Notes: generated by a model not told the origin, from the letters alone. Positions 53,570 through 62,727 are shown, counted from the first letter of the stretch. The stretch is DNA of 64,000 nucleotides from an uncultured Agathobacter sp. (GCA_934316545.1 CAKRDT010000001.1:1-64000), one strand, 5' to 3'. A program made the numbers and translations.

Positions 53570-54196
53570 TTACAAACTGCACACAAATTTTTTCAACTTG
53601 TCGAGTGCTTTCTTCTCAATCCGGGAAACATAAGAACGTGAAATTCCCAATTCCTGCGCCAGTTCTTTCTGCGTACACTCTTTTTTTCCAGACAAAGCAT
53701 ATCTTCTGCAAATAATACAATACTCCCGTTCAGACAAAATATCTTTCATATTTTTTCGGATCTGCTCGATCTGCGCCCTCTTTTGTACATCATCCACGAC
53801 ATTGATATCATGGTATTCAAGCACATCCACAAGCTGTATCTGATTTCCTTCCTTATCAACTCCGATCGGTTCAAACAAAGAGACCTCACTCCTTATTTTC
53901 TTCTTACTGCGAAAATACATCAGCATTTCATTGTCGATACATCGGATGGCATACGTTGCGAATCGACTTCCGTAATCCGGTTTAAAGCTGTCTGTTGCCT
54001 TAATCAGCCCGATTGTTCCGATTGAGATCAGATCCTCCTGATCTTCCCCGGAATTCACATATTTCTTGGCTACATGAGCTACAAGGCGCATATTGTGCAG
54101 AATCAGTTCTTCCTTCGCCGTCTGCTCACCGCTTTGCCATCGTTTCAGACAGTCTGCTTCCTCTTCCGGTGACAGTGGAACCAAAAATGTTTTCAC
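53570..54196 (-). CDS. sigK: sporulation sigma factor, SigK-like, without pro-sequence
   Basis: SigK directs late mother-cell sporulation genes. Region 2 (EDLISIGTIGLIKATDSFKP, then FATYAIRCIDNEMLMYF) and region 4 (CTQKELAQELGISRSYVSRI, then EKKALDKL) are typical, as is VSLFEPIGVDKEGNQIQLVD. The product is 208 residues and starts near the conserved LSPEEE, so it lacks the N-terminal pro-peptide of B. subtilis pro-SigK. The gene is continuous, with no skin-type insertion. The start is GTG after AAAGGTG. Confidence 0.9.
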   Translation of the reverse strand: MKTFLVPLSPEEEADCLKRWQSGEQTAKEELILHNMRLVAHVAKKYVNSGEDQEDLISIGTIGLIKATDSFKPDYGSRFATYAIRCIDNEMLMYFRSKKKIRSEVSLFEPIGVDKEGNQIQLVDVLEYHDINVVDDVQKRAQIEQIRKNMKDILSEREYCIICRRYALSGKKECTQKELAQELGISRSYVSRIEKKALDKLKKFVCSL

Positions 54197-54222
54197 GCAG
54201 CACCTTTTTGCATCGCTTTCTA

Positions 54223-54251
54223 TATTGTATGAAAGGACACAAAATCTCGTG
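54223..54251 (-). promoter_or_regulatory. candidate SigK/SigE-type promoter of sigK
   Basis: On the minus strand CATACAATA (54223-54231) fits the SigK -10 pattern CATAnnnTA. CACG (54248-54251) lies 16 bases upstream, near the mACm -35 pattern. It also resembles the SigE -10. This suggests mother-cell or self-activated expression. Confidence 0.45.
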
Positions 54252-54261
54252 CTTTTCCCCT

Positions 54262-54300
54262 GTAAAAACGTACAAGGCGCTGCATCTACAGCGCCTTGAT
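54262..54300 (-). terminator. terminator overlapping the DUF5662 gene end
   Basis: On the minus strand CAAGGCGCTG, a six-base loop and CAGCGCCTTG form a perfect 10-pair stem. TACGTTTTTA follows. The stop codon of the gene lies at the stem-loop junction. Confidence 0.75.
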
Positions 54301-54885
54301 CCTTTGATCCAATTCCTTCTTTTCATAAGGTACTTTACCTTTTAACACCTCATTTTTGACAAAGGCAAATGTTGCCTTCTCCCCGCGCACCGCAAGCATC
54401 GTAAGCAGATATAGAAGCAACGCTTCCGTATCTTCGTGGATCAGATAATGATCCCTTCCATGTTCAAAATACGCAAGCGGACTGCGGTCCGTATACTTCT
54501 GCTTCTGGTAGTTTTTCGATGCGCTCACGCGGTCGATAAACATCTCCACCACATACTTAAGCGGCATCTTCATGCCGGCCATACCTCCGTGCACTTTGCC
54601 GGAATTCTGATCTCCGACCGCGTAGTCGATCCAGTATTCCAGATGATGCTTGTTGCGTCCCTTATGATGCAGCCACGCCGATGAATATCCGATATCCATG
54701 CGCTCCGCATTGTTCGGACTCATTGTTCCCTGATAATATTTGCAGCCGACGCGAAACTCCGTCGGCGAATATTTTGACAGATCATGGAGCAGTCCCTGCT
54801 TATAAAGCCCCACTTTAAAGCAGCCTCCCATAACCAGATTCTTATGTCTTGTAATCGTTACAAAATGTTTCCACGCATTACCCAT
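54286..54885 (-). CDS. DUF5662 family protein
   Basis: The 199-residue protein matches what I know as DUF5662: KQGLLHDLSKYSPTEF, GCKYYQGTMSPNNAER and AWLHHKGRNKHHLEYW. The many conserved His and Asp residues, including an HD pair in LLHDLSKYS, suggest a helical metal-binding fold of the HD type. No activity is established. There is no signal or membrane segment. It lies 3 bp after the GH13 gene and is probably co-transcribed with it. Confidence 0.75.
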   Translation of the reverse strand: MGNAWKHFVTITRHKNLVMGGCFKVGLYKQGLLHDLSKYSPTEFRVGCKYYQGTMSPNNAERMDIGYSSAWLHHKGRNKHHLEYWIDYAVGDQNSGKVHGGMAGMKMPLKYVVEMFIDRVSASKNYQKQKYTDRSPLAYFEHGRDHYLIHEDTEALLLYLLTMLAVRGEKATFAFVKNEVLKGKVPYEKKELDQRIKAL

Positions 54886-54888
54886 TTC

Positions 54889-56805
54889 TTACTTGTCCCT
54901 GCCTTGTTCTTTCTTACCTGCCGCTTTCTTTTTGTAATGTGGCCGCCCTTTTCCTGTCAATACACGGATGGTCTGCGGCGGCAGCATGATCATGCTTTCC
55001 TTCCACAGTTTCGGTTCTGCAAGATACGGCATTTTCTCATCGAAGCTGTCGATGGTCAGATACCATTCCCTATGCTTTCCAATCTTCGGGAGAGCCAGAG
55101 TCGTCGCTGAGGAAGAAAAATTGTAGGCTACATATACATCCTCCTGATGGGCTTCATCCTGCGAATATGCCCCACAGTACAGCATGCCGAGCGCCAGTCC
55201 TCCGTTCTGCGGACGCACCATCCACGCATTCTCTCCGTGGAAAGACAGATCCGGACAGCCCAATGCCTTATAATCGCAGAACTGAAACGGCATTGGATTT
55301 GACAAAATCGGATGTTCCCTCCGAAACCGTGCCACAGCCCCAAAAAACTTCTTCTGGTCCCTGTGCGTGCTTTCCGTCTTCCAGTTGATCCAGCCGGTCG
55401 GATTGTCCTGACAATATGCATTATTGTTACCCGACTGTGAATTGCAAAACTCGTCCCCGCTCCAAAGAAGAGGAACCCCCTGCGCCATGAGGATCATAAG
55501 GATCGCATTGCGCCACTGCCGCTTGCGCAGCCTGTTGATGTAGCGTTTTGCCGTCGGTCCTTCCACACCATAATTGTTGCTAAAATTCCATGCGTTTCCA
55601 TCACAGTTGTTTTCGCCGTTGTCCTCATTATGACGCTCATTGTACATAAACAGATCCGCCAGCGTAAATCCGTTGTTATCCGAAATATAATTGACAAATC
55701 CGAGCACACTTCCCTGTTTGCGCTGCTGATCGATAAATTCATCGAGATCATAACCAAAATGATTGAGCATTTTACGTGCCGGATACTGATACTCATCTTT
55801 GTATACGTATAGATTTCGATAATTGCGGGCAGCATCCCCCATTTCCCCAAAATCGGTATAGAATATCTTCGTCCTGCTGAGACGCTTGTCCTGTACGATT
55901 GCTGTCACCGGCAGATTCTCACCGAGCAGATGAAATCCATCCACATGATACTCCATCACCCAGAAACGAAGAGCGGTAAGGATCAGATTCTGATCCGTAT
56001 CATCTGGAAAAAAGAACTCCATCACACATTCCATATGATTCTGATGCAGCTTACGGATCAATGCCTTATATTCCTGCGCTTCCAGATGCGGGTTTTTTGC
56101 GTAGGAGGACTTGACTGCAAAATAATCCCCCTTGGTATACCCCCAGAAATTCAACTTTGGAAGCGTTGTCGTCTCCTCCTGCGGCACGATCATATCTTCT
56201 TCTTCCGGTTTCCATTGTATATAATCCGGAAGTGTTTTCGTCTCCGGAAAAACCCGTTCTTCAAACTCATAGACCGGCATCAGCTCGACGGTTGTTACAC
56301 CAAGGCTCTTCAGATACGGGATTCTTGCGCTCAAAGCCGCAAATGTTCCGTTTGCCGCACTTTTTTTTGCATCCATTGTAAATCCTCTGACATGCAGCTT
56401 ATACATGATCATCTGCGAACGGTCAATCTCCGGCGGGCGGTCTTCTCCCCATGCGAAATGCGCCGGAACAAATGCAGCGCAGACATTTCCCGGTTTACGG
56501 TTCTCGTCATTCCAGATTTCTCTTCCGACGATCCGGCAGGCATACGGATCCAGCATCTGTTTTCCGTTGACTTCGTATACATAAAGCAGATCCTCAGTCT
56601 TTAAATTTTCCACGGCGATCGAACGGAGCGATCCCATGCAATACTCCTCCGGGACCTTGATTTCATGCACAATTTCTCGGTTTTTATCTAGTAAAACAAC
56701 ACTGCATGCATCTTCCTTCTCACCCTCGAATGTGAAGATGGTCCACTTTCCAAGTTGCTGTACTCCCTGTTTTTCGTAATTTCCCTCTTTGATTTTATAA
56801 TTCAT
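54889..56805 (-). CDS. GH13 (GlgX/isoamylase-like) protein with apparently lost active site
   Basis: The 638-residue protein has an N-terminal CBM48-like part and a GH13 barrel related to glycogen debranching enzymes, seen in GTFAALSARIPYLKSLGVTT and YNERHNEDNGENNCDG. All four usual active-site motifs are altered. Region I reads MEFFFPDD rather than DVVYNH. Region II reads VDGFHLLGE rather than VDGFRFD, losing the nucleophile. Region III reads FYTDFGEMGD without the AEPW acid. Region IV reads SDNNGFTL rather than CHDGFTL. It may be a glycogen-binding or regulatory protein instead of an enzyme; automatic annotation would call it a pullulanase. Confidence 0.85.
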   Translation of the reverse strand: MNYKIKEGNYEKQGVQQLGKWTIFTFEGEKEDACSVVLLDKNREIVHEIKVPEEYCMGSLRSIAVENLKTEDLLYVYEVNGKQMLDPYACRIVGREIWNDENRKPGNVCAAFVPAHFAWGEDRPPEIDRSQMIMYKLHVRGFTMDAKKSAANGTFAALSARIPYLKSLGVTTVELMPVYEFEERVFPETKTLPDYIQWKPEEEDMIVPQEETTTLPKLNFWGYTKGDYFAVKSSYAKNPHLEAQEYKALIRKLHQNHMECVMEFFFPDDTDQNLILTALRFWVMEYHVDGFHLLGENLPVTAIVQDKRLSRTKIFYTDFGEMGDAARNYRNLYVYKDEYQYPARKMLNHFGYDLDEFIDQQRKQGSVLGFVNYISDNNGFTLADLFMYNERHNEDNGENNCDGNAWNFSNNYGVEGPTAKRYINRLRKRQWRNAILMILMAQGVPLLWSGDEFCNSQSGNNNAYCQDNPTGWINWKTESTHRDQKKFFGAVARFRREHPILSNPMPFQFCDYKALGCPDLSFHGENAWMVRPQNGGLALGMLYCGAYSQDEAHQEDVYVAYNFSSSATTLALPKIGKHREWYLTIDSFDEKMPYLAEPKLWKESMIMLPPQTIRVLTGKGRPHYKKKAAGKKEQGRDK

Positions 56806-56848
56806 TCTCTACCGCCATATCTATGTTCTCTTTCATTTCATTGAGTAG

Positions 56849-56877
56849 ATTATACCTTTTTTTACCGCCTTTGTATA
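56849..56877 (-). promoter_or_regulatory. sigma-A promoter of the GH13-like gene
   Basis: TATACA (56872-56877) and a perfect TATAAT (56849-56854) are 17 bases apart on the minus strand. It is divergent from the DUF1292 promoter, whose -35 box starts 34 bp away. Confidence 0.6.
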
Positions 56878-56910
56878 CTCCAAGCTCCTATCTTTTTCAT
56901 TCGGCTTTCA

Positions 56911-56939
56911 TTGACAAGCCTGCTTATACTTTATATAAT
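56911..56939 (+). promoter_or_regulatory. consensus sigma-A promoter of the DUF1292 gene
   Basis: TTGACA (56911-56916) and TATAAT (56934-56939) are separated by 17 bases, a perfect match to consensus. Strong constitutive expression is expected. Confidence 0.9.
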
Positions 56940-56979
56940 GTAACAAAACGATGACAAACCGATTCAGAAAGGGGACACT

Positions 56980-57303
56980 ATGGCAGATCACGAGAAGGCA
57001 ACACCGGTTACACCGGAAGAAGCAGACGATATCCGTGTTACATTAGAATTAGATGAAGGCGAAGTAGAATGTTCGATTCTTACCATCTTTGAGGCAGGCG
57101 GACGCGATTATATCGCTTTAATGCCACAGGATAAGCAGGGAAACGAGACAGGCGATGTATACCTGTACCGCTACTCTGAGGATGAAGAAGGACTGCCGAG
57201 CATCGATCCGATCGAGGGCGACGAAGAATACGAGATCGCTGCTGACAAATTCGACGAATTCCTAGATGATAACATGTTCGATGCAATGGATGATGACGAA
57301 TAG
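56980..57303 (+). CDS. DUF1292 (YrzB-like) acidic protein
   Basis: The 107-residue protein is very acidic and carries the DUF1292 core (IRVTLELDEGEVECSILTIF, then RDYIALMPQDKQGNETGDVY, then EEYEIAADKFDEFLD). YrzB-type proteins are common in Firmicutes, but their role is unknown. AGGGG precedes the ATG. It has a consensus promoter and its own terminator, so it is a strongly expressed single gene. Confidence 0.9.
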   Translation: MADHEKATPVTPEEADDIRVTLELDEGEVECSILTIFEAGGRDYIALMPQDKQGNETGDVYLYRYSEDEEGLPSIDPIEGDEEYEIAADKFDEFLDDNMFDAMDDDE

Positions 57304-57312
57304 AATGTAACA

Positions 57313-57360
57313 AAAGCGCTGAGAGTTTACAAGCTCCCAGCGCTTTCATTTTTTATATTT
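57313..57360. terminator. bidirectional terminator between DUF1292 and the helicase gene
   Basis: AAAGCGCTG ... CAGCGCTTT with inner GAG/CTC forms a long stem. Plus-strand transcripts run into TTTTTTATATTTT, and minus-strand transcripts run into TTTTGTT. It serves both converging genes. Confidence 0.85.
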
Positions 57361-57378
57361 TCTATGAATCTCAATTCC

Positions 57379-59241
57379 TTAGCCGTTCTTTTTTCCGCTC
57401 GTTTCCGATCCGATCTCGGCCCCTGCCTCTCTTAAGAATCTTGATATCTCCACTTCTTTATTTCGAAGATTTTTGACGGAGCAAAGTGTCAGATGCTCCT
57501 TTGCACGCGTCATTCCGACATAAAAAAGGCGTCTCTCTTCCTCGATATCCGGCTCAAGCACCGCCTTCTTATACGGTGTCATACCCTCATTGACATCCAT
57601 CAGATACACACGTTCAAACTCCAGTCCCTTGGCGCTGTGAAGTGTCGCAAGTGTGACCGCATCTCCCACATCCGCCCGCTTCTTTGCGAGAAGTTCCAGT
57701 TCCTTTTTGTAATCTTCAATATGCGTAAACCATTCTTCGAGCGTTTTGTATCCCTTGGCACTGCTTTGGATTTCATCCGCCACCTCATAGAGATCTTCCT
57801 TATTGATATTGCGATATTCCGCGTAATCCGCGATATAATCATCGTACTCGATACCGCGCCGGATAAAATTGATCGCCGCATACGGACTCAGCGAATTTAA
57901 GATCCGCGTGTCATGCCACAGTTTCTCGATCCGCTCCGCGATCCACGGCTGCTCATCGTACATCTTCATCCATTCGTCAAACGCCACCTCCGGCTCACAC
58001 AGACTGTTGCGCCCGATATAACGGTTCGGCTTGTTCATGATCGTCAGGAAATCCGCGCGCTTCGTGCTTCCCTGCGCGATCCGTATATAGGTCAGAAAAT
58101 CCTTTGCGATCCAGTGCTCATAGATATTCGGGATCTTATCCCTCGTCGTAAAAGCCAGATTCGCCGACATCATCTGCTCCATTAAAAGCCTCGGCTGCAG
58201 ATTCGTCCGGAACAATACCGCAATCCCGGAAAGCGGCACACCTTCCCGCTTCGCCTTTGCAATCTCCTCGATAATAAACTGATTTTCCTGCCGCTGCTCC
58301 TCAAACTGAAAAAAGCGTACCGGCTCACCTTCCTTCTTCTCTGCCCGGATCTTTTTATCAAATCGTTTCTGATTATGCGCGATCAGATTGCCCGCTGCCG
58401 AAACGATTGCCGGCGTACAACGGTAATTCTGTTCGAGTGTCACAACCCCGGCATCCGGATACACCTTCTGAAACGAAAGCATAATCTCCGGTCTGGAGCC
58501 ACGAAAACGATAGATGGACTGATCATCGTCCCCCACAACAAACAGATTGTTTGCCGGCTGCGCCATCAAGCGCACGATATCGTACTGGATCTGGTTGATA
58601 TCCTGAAACTCATCCACGAGAATATACGGATAACGTCTCTGCCATGCAGAGAGTATATCGTTTCGCTGCGTAAACAGCTCATAAGTATAAGTAAGCATAT
58701 CATCAAAATCGATCAGCCGGTTTTGCGAAAGCCTCCTCGCATATGCCTGATAGATCTTGCGAAACACGTCCTCCCCACAGTGGCTGGAATAAAAATGGTC
58801 AAGCGGAATCCTCTCGTTTTTCACTCTGCTGATATCCGCAAACAGATCACTGATAAACTCATTCTCATCCTGATACTCCAGATGATGATACGACAGGATC
58901 TCCCGCATAAACTGATAGCGCTGCTCATCCGTGACAATATTGCTGCTCTCAAAATGGTACGCGTATTTGAGCACCATAAAAAAGATGGCGTGGAACGTTC
59001 CAAACGTCACCTGTGTCCGGTCGGTTCCGGTTGCCGCAAGAAAACGCTGTTTCATCTCCTGCGCCGCTGCGCGGGTAAATGTGATGACCAGAATATTCGA
59101 GGGCTTCACATGATGCTGCTTAATTAAATGGATGGTTCGTTGGGTGATAACTGCGGTCTTTCCCGATCCGGGTCCCGCAAGGACAAGCATCGGGCCATCC
59201 TTGTGCCGGATGGCCTCCTGCTGTGATTTGCTGTAATTCAT
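57379..59241 (-). CDS. UvrD/PcrA-type superfamily 1 DNA helicase
   Basis: This ATP-dependent 3'-5' helicase probably acts in repair or replication-conflict resolution. Walker A (AGPGSGKTAVI), Walker B (LVDEFQDIN), motif III (VGDDDQSIYRFRGS), motif V (LHSAKGLEFERVYLMD) and motif VI (FYVGMTRAKEHL) are intact. The start MNYSKSQQEAI has AGAGG upstream; an open extension to 59277 was rejected. At 620 residues it is shorter than classical PcrA (about 720-740) and lacks the C-terminal RNA-polymerase-binding part, so it may be a paralogue. Confidence 0.94.
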   Translation of the reverse strand: MNYSKSQQEAIRHKDGPMLVLAGPGSGKTAVITQRTIHLIKQHHVKPSNILVITFTRAAAQEMKQRFLAATGTDRTQVTFGTFHAIFFMVLKYAYHFESSNIVTDEQRYQFMREILSYHHLEYQDENEFISDLFADISRVKNERIPLDHFYSSHCGEDVFRKIYQAYARRLSQNRLIDFDDMLTYTYELFTQRNDILSAWQRRYPYILVDEFQDINQIQYDIVRLMAQPANNLFVVGDDDQSIYRFRGSRPEIMLSFQKVYPDAGVVTLEQNYRCTPAIVSAAGNLIAHNQKRFDKKIRAEKKEGEPVRFFQFEEQRQENQFIIEEIAKAKREGVPLSGIAVLFRTNLQPRLLMEQMMSANLAFTTRDKIPNIYEHWIAKDFLTYIRIAQGSTKRADFLTIMNKPNRYIGRNSLCEPEVAFDEWMKMYDEQPWIAERIEKLWHDTRILNSLSPYAAINFIRRGIEYDDYIADYAEYRNINKEDLYEVADEIQSSAKGYKTLEEWFTHIEDYKKELELLAKKRADVGDAVTLATLHSAKGLEFERVYLMDVNEGMTPYKKAVLEPDIEEERRLFYVGMTRAKEHLTLCSVKNLRNKEVEISRFLREAGAEIGSETSGKKNG

Positions 59242-59325
59242 AGTACCTCTGTCTTGTTTGATTTCTGATGATTGCATATCGGTATATTCGGATTTTGCAC
59301 TGCGATCATAAGTGCCTCAATCCTA

Positions 59326-60786
59326 CTATGCCTGTGCTGCCGTCAGAAGCTCGATTCCCTTGCGGATACGATTTAAGGACTCTTCCTTACCAAGGACTTC
59401 CATCAGCTCGGTCGCACCGCCCGGTGTCATCTGCTTGCCGGATACGGCGGTACGGATCGGCCACATCACATAACCGTTCTTGCAGCCCTTCTCCTCCACA
59501 TACTTAAGGAGCGTGGCATACAGTGCATCGTTGCTGTAATCGTCCTGCTTTTCAAGAATCGGAAGAATCTCGGTCAGGACTTCAAGTGAAGTCTGGGCAT
59601 TGGTCTTCATCTTCTTGTGTGTGTACATGCTTGTGTCATACTCCGGCAGTTCCTCAAAGAAATCAATGTGCTCGCGGATATCCGGAAAGATCTCGATACG
59701 TGTCTGTACCATCTTCGCGATCTTCTTAAGATCATAATCCTTTGTGATCACTTCCTTGATGTATGGTAATGCCTTCTCGTAAAAGGCATCAAAATCCATC
59801 TTCTTAATATACTCGCCGTTCATCCACTTCAGCTTCGTGTAATCGAAGACGGCAGGCGACTTGCTCATATGATGATAATCGAATTTTGCAACCAGCTCGT
59901 CGAGGGACATGATCTCCTGGTTGTCTGCCGGGCTCCATCCGAGCAATGCGACGAAGTTTACGATTGCTTCCGTCAAAAAGCCCTGCTCAACAAGATCCTC
60001 AAACGAAGAATGTCCGCATCTCTTGGAAAGCTTCTGGTGATTCTCGTCAGTGATCAGCGGACAGTGAATGTATACCGGCACCTTCCATCCGAATGCCTCA
60101 TAAAGACGGTTGTACTTCGGTGAAGATGACAGATACTCGTTACCGCGCACAACATGGGTGATTCCCATAAGATGGTCGTCCACAACGTTCGCAAAATTGT
60201 AGGTCGGATATCCATCGGACTTGATCAGAATCATATCGTCCAGTTCCGCATTATCAACAGTAATATCTCCATAGATTTCATCCTCGAATGTCGTTGTGCC
60301 CTCTGTCGGGTTATTCTGACGGATGACATACGGAATTCCGGATGCAAGCTTTTGTTCTACCTCTTCCTTTGACAGATGCAGACAATGCTTGTCATAGATG
60401 GAGATCTCTTTTCCCGCTACGGTTGTCTTTAAGCTCTCAAGACGCTCCTTATCACAGAAACAGTAATATGCTTCACCTTTTTCAATGAGCTTCTTGGCAT
60501 ACTCCAAGTAGATTCCTTTTGCCTGGCGCTCACTCTGTACATACGGACCGCATCCGCCGTCTTTGTCCGGACCCTCATCATGGATGAGACCTGTCTCAGC
60601 CAGTGTGCGGTAAATGATATCGACTGCGCCTTCCACGTAACGCTCCTGATCGGTATCTTCTATTCTTAAGATGAAATCGCCGCCCTCATGCTTCGTGATG
60701 AGGTACGCATATAATGCGGTACGAAGATTTCCTACATGCATTCTTCCTGTCGGACTTGGTGCAAATCTTGTTCTAACTTTACTCAT
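59326..60786 (-). CDS. gltX: glutamyl-tRNA synthetase
   Basis: GltX charges tRNA-Glu, and in many Firmicutes also tRNA-Gln. The HIGH-type motif is [11 protein letters not shown] (His17-Asn20) and the KMSKS-type motif is KLSKRCGH (about residue 252). The length of 486 residues is normal. AAAGGAGAG precedes the ATG. Upstream is a sigma-A promoter whose spacer is filled by a palindrome; no T-box was found. Confidence 0.97.
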   Translation of the reverse strand: MSKVRTRFAPSPTGRMHVGNLRTALYAYLITKHEGGDFILRIEDTDQERYVEGAVDIIYRTLAETGLIHDEGPDKDGGCGPYVQSERQAKGIYLEYAKKLIEKGEAYYCFCDKERLESLKTTVAGKEISIYDKHCLHLSKEEVEQKLASGIPYVIRQNNPTEGTTTFEDEIYGDITVDNAELDDMILIKSDGYPTYNFANVVDDHLMGITHVVRGNEYLSSSPKYNRLYEAFGWKVPVYIHCPLITDENHQKLSKRCGHSSFEDLVEQGFLTEAIVNFVALLGWSPADNQEIMSLDELVAKFDYHHMSKSPAVFDYTKLKWMNGEYIKKMDFDAFYEKALPYIKEVITKDYDLKKIAKMVQTRIEIFPDIREHIDFFEELPEYDTSMYTHKKMKTNAQTSLEVLTEILPILEKQDDYSNDALYATLLKYVEEKGCKNGYVMWPIRTAVSGKQMTPGGATELMEVLGKEESLNRIRKGIELLTAAQA

Positions 60787-60821
60787 TTTGAAATATTCTC
60801 TCCTTTATTATCATAGCGATT

Positions 60822-60874
60822 ATTATACACCGAAATCGGTGTAATCGCAACGTAGAATACACCAAAATAGTGTG
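60822..60874 (-). promoter_or_regulatory. gltX promoter with operator-like palindromes
   Basis: TTGCGA (60845-60850) and TATAAT (60822-60827) are 17 bases apart on the minus strand. The perfect palindrome ACACCGAAATCGGTGT (60827-60842) fills the spacer. A degenerate copy ACACCAAAATAGTGTG starts 32 bp away (60859), about three helical turns. This is the layout of a repressed promoter with two operator copies. Confidence 0.6.
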
Positions 60875-60919
60875 TTTAAAAAAACATTTTTCAATATTAC
60901 TTCATTAGTGTGAACAACG

Positions 60920-60948
60920 TTGAATAAAATAGTATTTCGTTGTAAAAT
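60920..60948 (+). promoter_or_regulatory. sigma-A promoter of the kinase gene
   Basis: TTGAAT (60920-60925) and TAAAAT (60943-60948) are 17 bases apart. The kinase ATG lies about 75 bp downstream. Confidence 0.6.
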
Positions 60949-61021
60949 ATGAGCAGATAAAAAGCAAAAAAATAAGCGATTGCGAAACTCCTAAAAGCAA
61001 AAAATATGCAAAGGAGACGTT

Positions 61022-62608
61022 ATGCCAGATACGAAAAGTGCACAATTTATCCATGAATTCGAACACATAATGTCCGATGTGGCACTCCCGCAACGACTTA
61101 CAGAAAATTATACAGTCTCAAGCATTTTCAAAGACACGGACGACAAGAAGATCTATCAGCTTTGCGACGCGTCCGGCAATCTGTTTATTCTGAAAAGTTC
61201 AAGCGGAATCCTGCGCGATTCTCTTCGTCGGGAATACGACGTGTTAAATCAGCTTGTGTCATCCCATTTCCCGGAAGCGGTAGATTTCTTCGAAGAGGAC
61301 GGCACAGCCTATCTGCTCCGCCGCTATGTCCGGGGCATTCCACTTTGTGATCACGCGGAACAATTATGTGAAGCCCATCCATTGGAAAGTGACTTTCAAA
61401 AGGCGTTACTGCCCCTTTTGACCGAGTGCTGCACAATCATTGGAGAGCTTCATGCGCTTCACCCGCCGATGATCCATCGCGACATCAAAGGGGAGAACTT
61501 TATCTATTCCACCGATACACACCATCTTATTCTCATCGACGTAGACGCCGGGCATGAATTCACACCGGGAAAATCCCGCGATACGGTTTTTGCCGGAACT
61601 TACGGCAATGCGGCACCGGAACAGTTCGGTTTCCGCCAGAGCGATGTCCGCACGGATGTGTACGGTCTTGGCAAGACCTTTCTCTCGCTGCTGAACGCTT
61701 CGGAGAATGATGATTCACAGATCTCCACCGAATTATCCGCGATTCTTCACAAAGCGACGGCCTTTGAACCGGATCAAAGATACCGCAGCGTAAAAGAATT
61801 ACAGCAGGCACTGTGCGCATTGCAGGAAAAGTGGAAGAAAAAGCCGGCCGATTTCACGAAAAAACAGGGTTTCATACTGCTGTTGCTCGGACTTCTCATC
61901 GGTTCGGCAGTCGGCTCCGGAATCGGTATGATCTGCTCACAGAAGTTTCTTGTACCGACCTCTTCCACCCCGTTTGCACAGGCATCGACCAAACCGGGTG
62001 CAGATCAGGCAAACGTTGAGCAACCATCCAAAAACGCCTTATCCGATACCCAGACCAATCCTTCCGGCACACCAGCTACCGATGCAACCGTCGATTCCGA
62101 TGCCTCCATCGCCGACCGTGCAGGATCACAGCCATTAAATCTGTTTGATTTTCAGGATGATGTCGATACCCTGCTTCTCGCCGTCTACAATAACGACGCG
62201 GATGCACTCGGCGTGGCTTTGGAAACATTGATTCCGAAGCTGTATGAGGAACCGGAACTGACACGCGATCCACCCAAGGATTACGCCAACTATGACTCTC
62301 TGCCGGATTATGTACGAAACTGCTCGGCAGTAGATCATATCCGGCAAAGCCTTGTATATCGCGATGCATGCCTGAAAAACACGATCGATTCCTACAGTAA
62401 TTATCAAAATGAAATCCTGTCGCTGCTGCGCATCGTCATCTATCGCACCAGTGATGCTGACACCAGTTGTATTTATAAATACGCTCATGCCAAAAAAGAT
62501 TCTGTGGATGAAAACGACTACAATTTCTGTCTGAGTGATATTCTCGATAACGTCCAGTTAGCGATCGATAATCAGGATGGTTTCGTGCGCGCCTATGAGC
62601 AGAATTGA
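61022..62608 (+). CDS. one-pass membrane Ser/Thr protein kinase with atypical motifs
   Basis: The cytosolic kinase domain occupies about residues 25-270. The catalytic loop MIHRDIKGENFIY (about 150-162) is intact, and NAAPEQFG is the APE motif. The glycine-rich loop is not recognisable, and the DFG motif reads DVD in LILIDVDAG. A membrane segment (about 283-303) leads to a 220-residue outer domain with a Thr/Ser/Pro/Asp-rich stalk and no PASTA repeats. The 528-residue protein therefore differs from PrkC/PknB. GGAG precedes the ATG. An XRE-type gene follows on the same strand, suggesting a signalling pair. Confidence 0.85.
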   Translation: MPDTKSAQFIHEFEHIMSDVALPQRLTENYTVSSIFKDTDDKKIYQLCDASGNLFILKSSSGILRDSLRREYDVLNQLVSSHFPEAVDFFEEDGTAYLLRRYVRGIPLCDHAEQLCEAHPLESDFQKALLPLLTECCTIIGELHALHPPMIHRDIKGENFIYSTDTHHLILIDVDAGHEFTPGKSRDTVFAGTYGNAAPEQFGFRQSDVRTDVYGLGKTFLSLLNASENDDSQISTELSAILHKATAFEPDQRYRSVKELQQALCALQEKWKKKPADFTKKQGFILLLLGLLIGSAVGSGIGMICSQKFLVPTSSTPFAQASTKPGADQANVEQPSKNALSDTQTNPSGTPATDATVDSDASIADRAGSQPLNLFDFQDDVDTLLLAVYNNDADALGVALETLIPKLYEEPELTRDPPKDYANYDSLPDYVRNCSAVDHIRQSLVYRDACLKNTIDSYSNYQNEILSLLRIVIYRTSDADTSCIYKYAHAKKDSVDENDYNFCLSDILDNVQLAIDNQDGFVRAYEQN

Positions 62609-62727
62609 AAAGTAGGCAGTTTTGCACACCATCATGAATTACGATTATGTTAGAATTATAGGGTAACTGTAATGCCATAATTTACTAATTTTGCATGGAC
62701 TGATGTTCTAGGGGCGGAGAATCGTTT

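Noticed and set aside
53570..54196. skin-type interruption of sigK
   Set aside because: The coding frame is continuous across regions 2 to 4, with no recombinase gene or break.
58375..59127. Open frame of 250 codons on the plus strand
   Set aside because: Antisense to the helicase gene, whose motifs are intact; the frame has no recognisable features.
60787..61021. T-box riboswitch for gltX
   Set aside because: No T-box core or specifier stem was recognised; the region holds a palindrome-based promoter instead.
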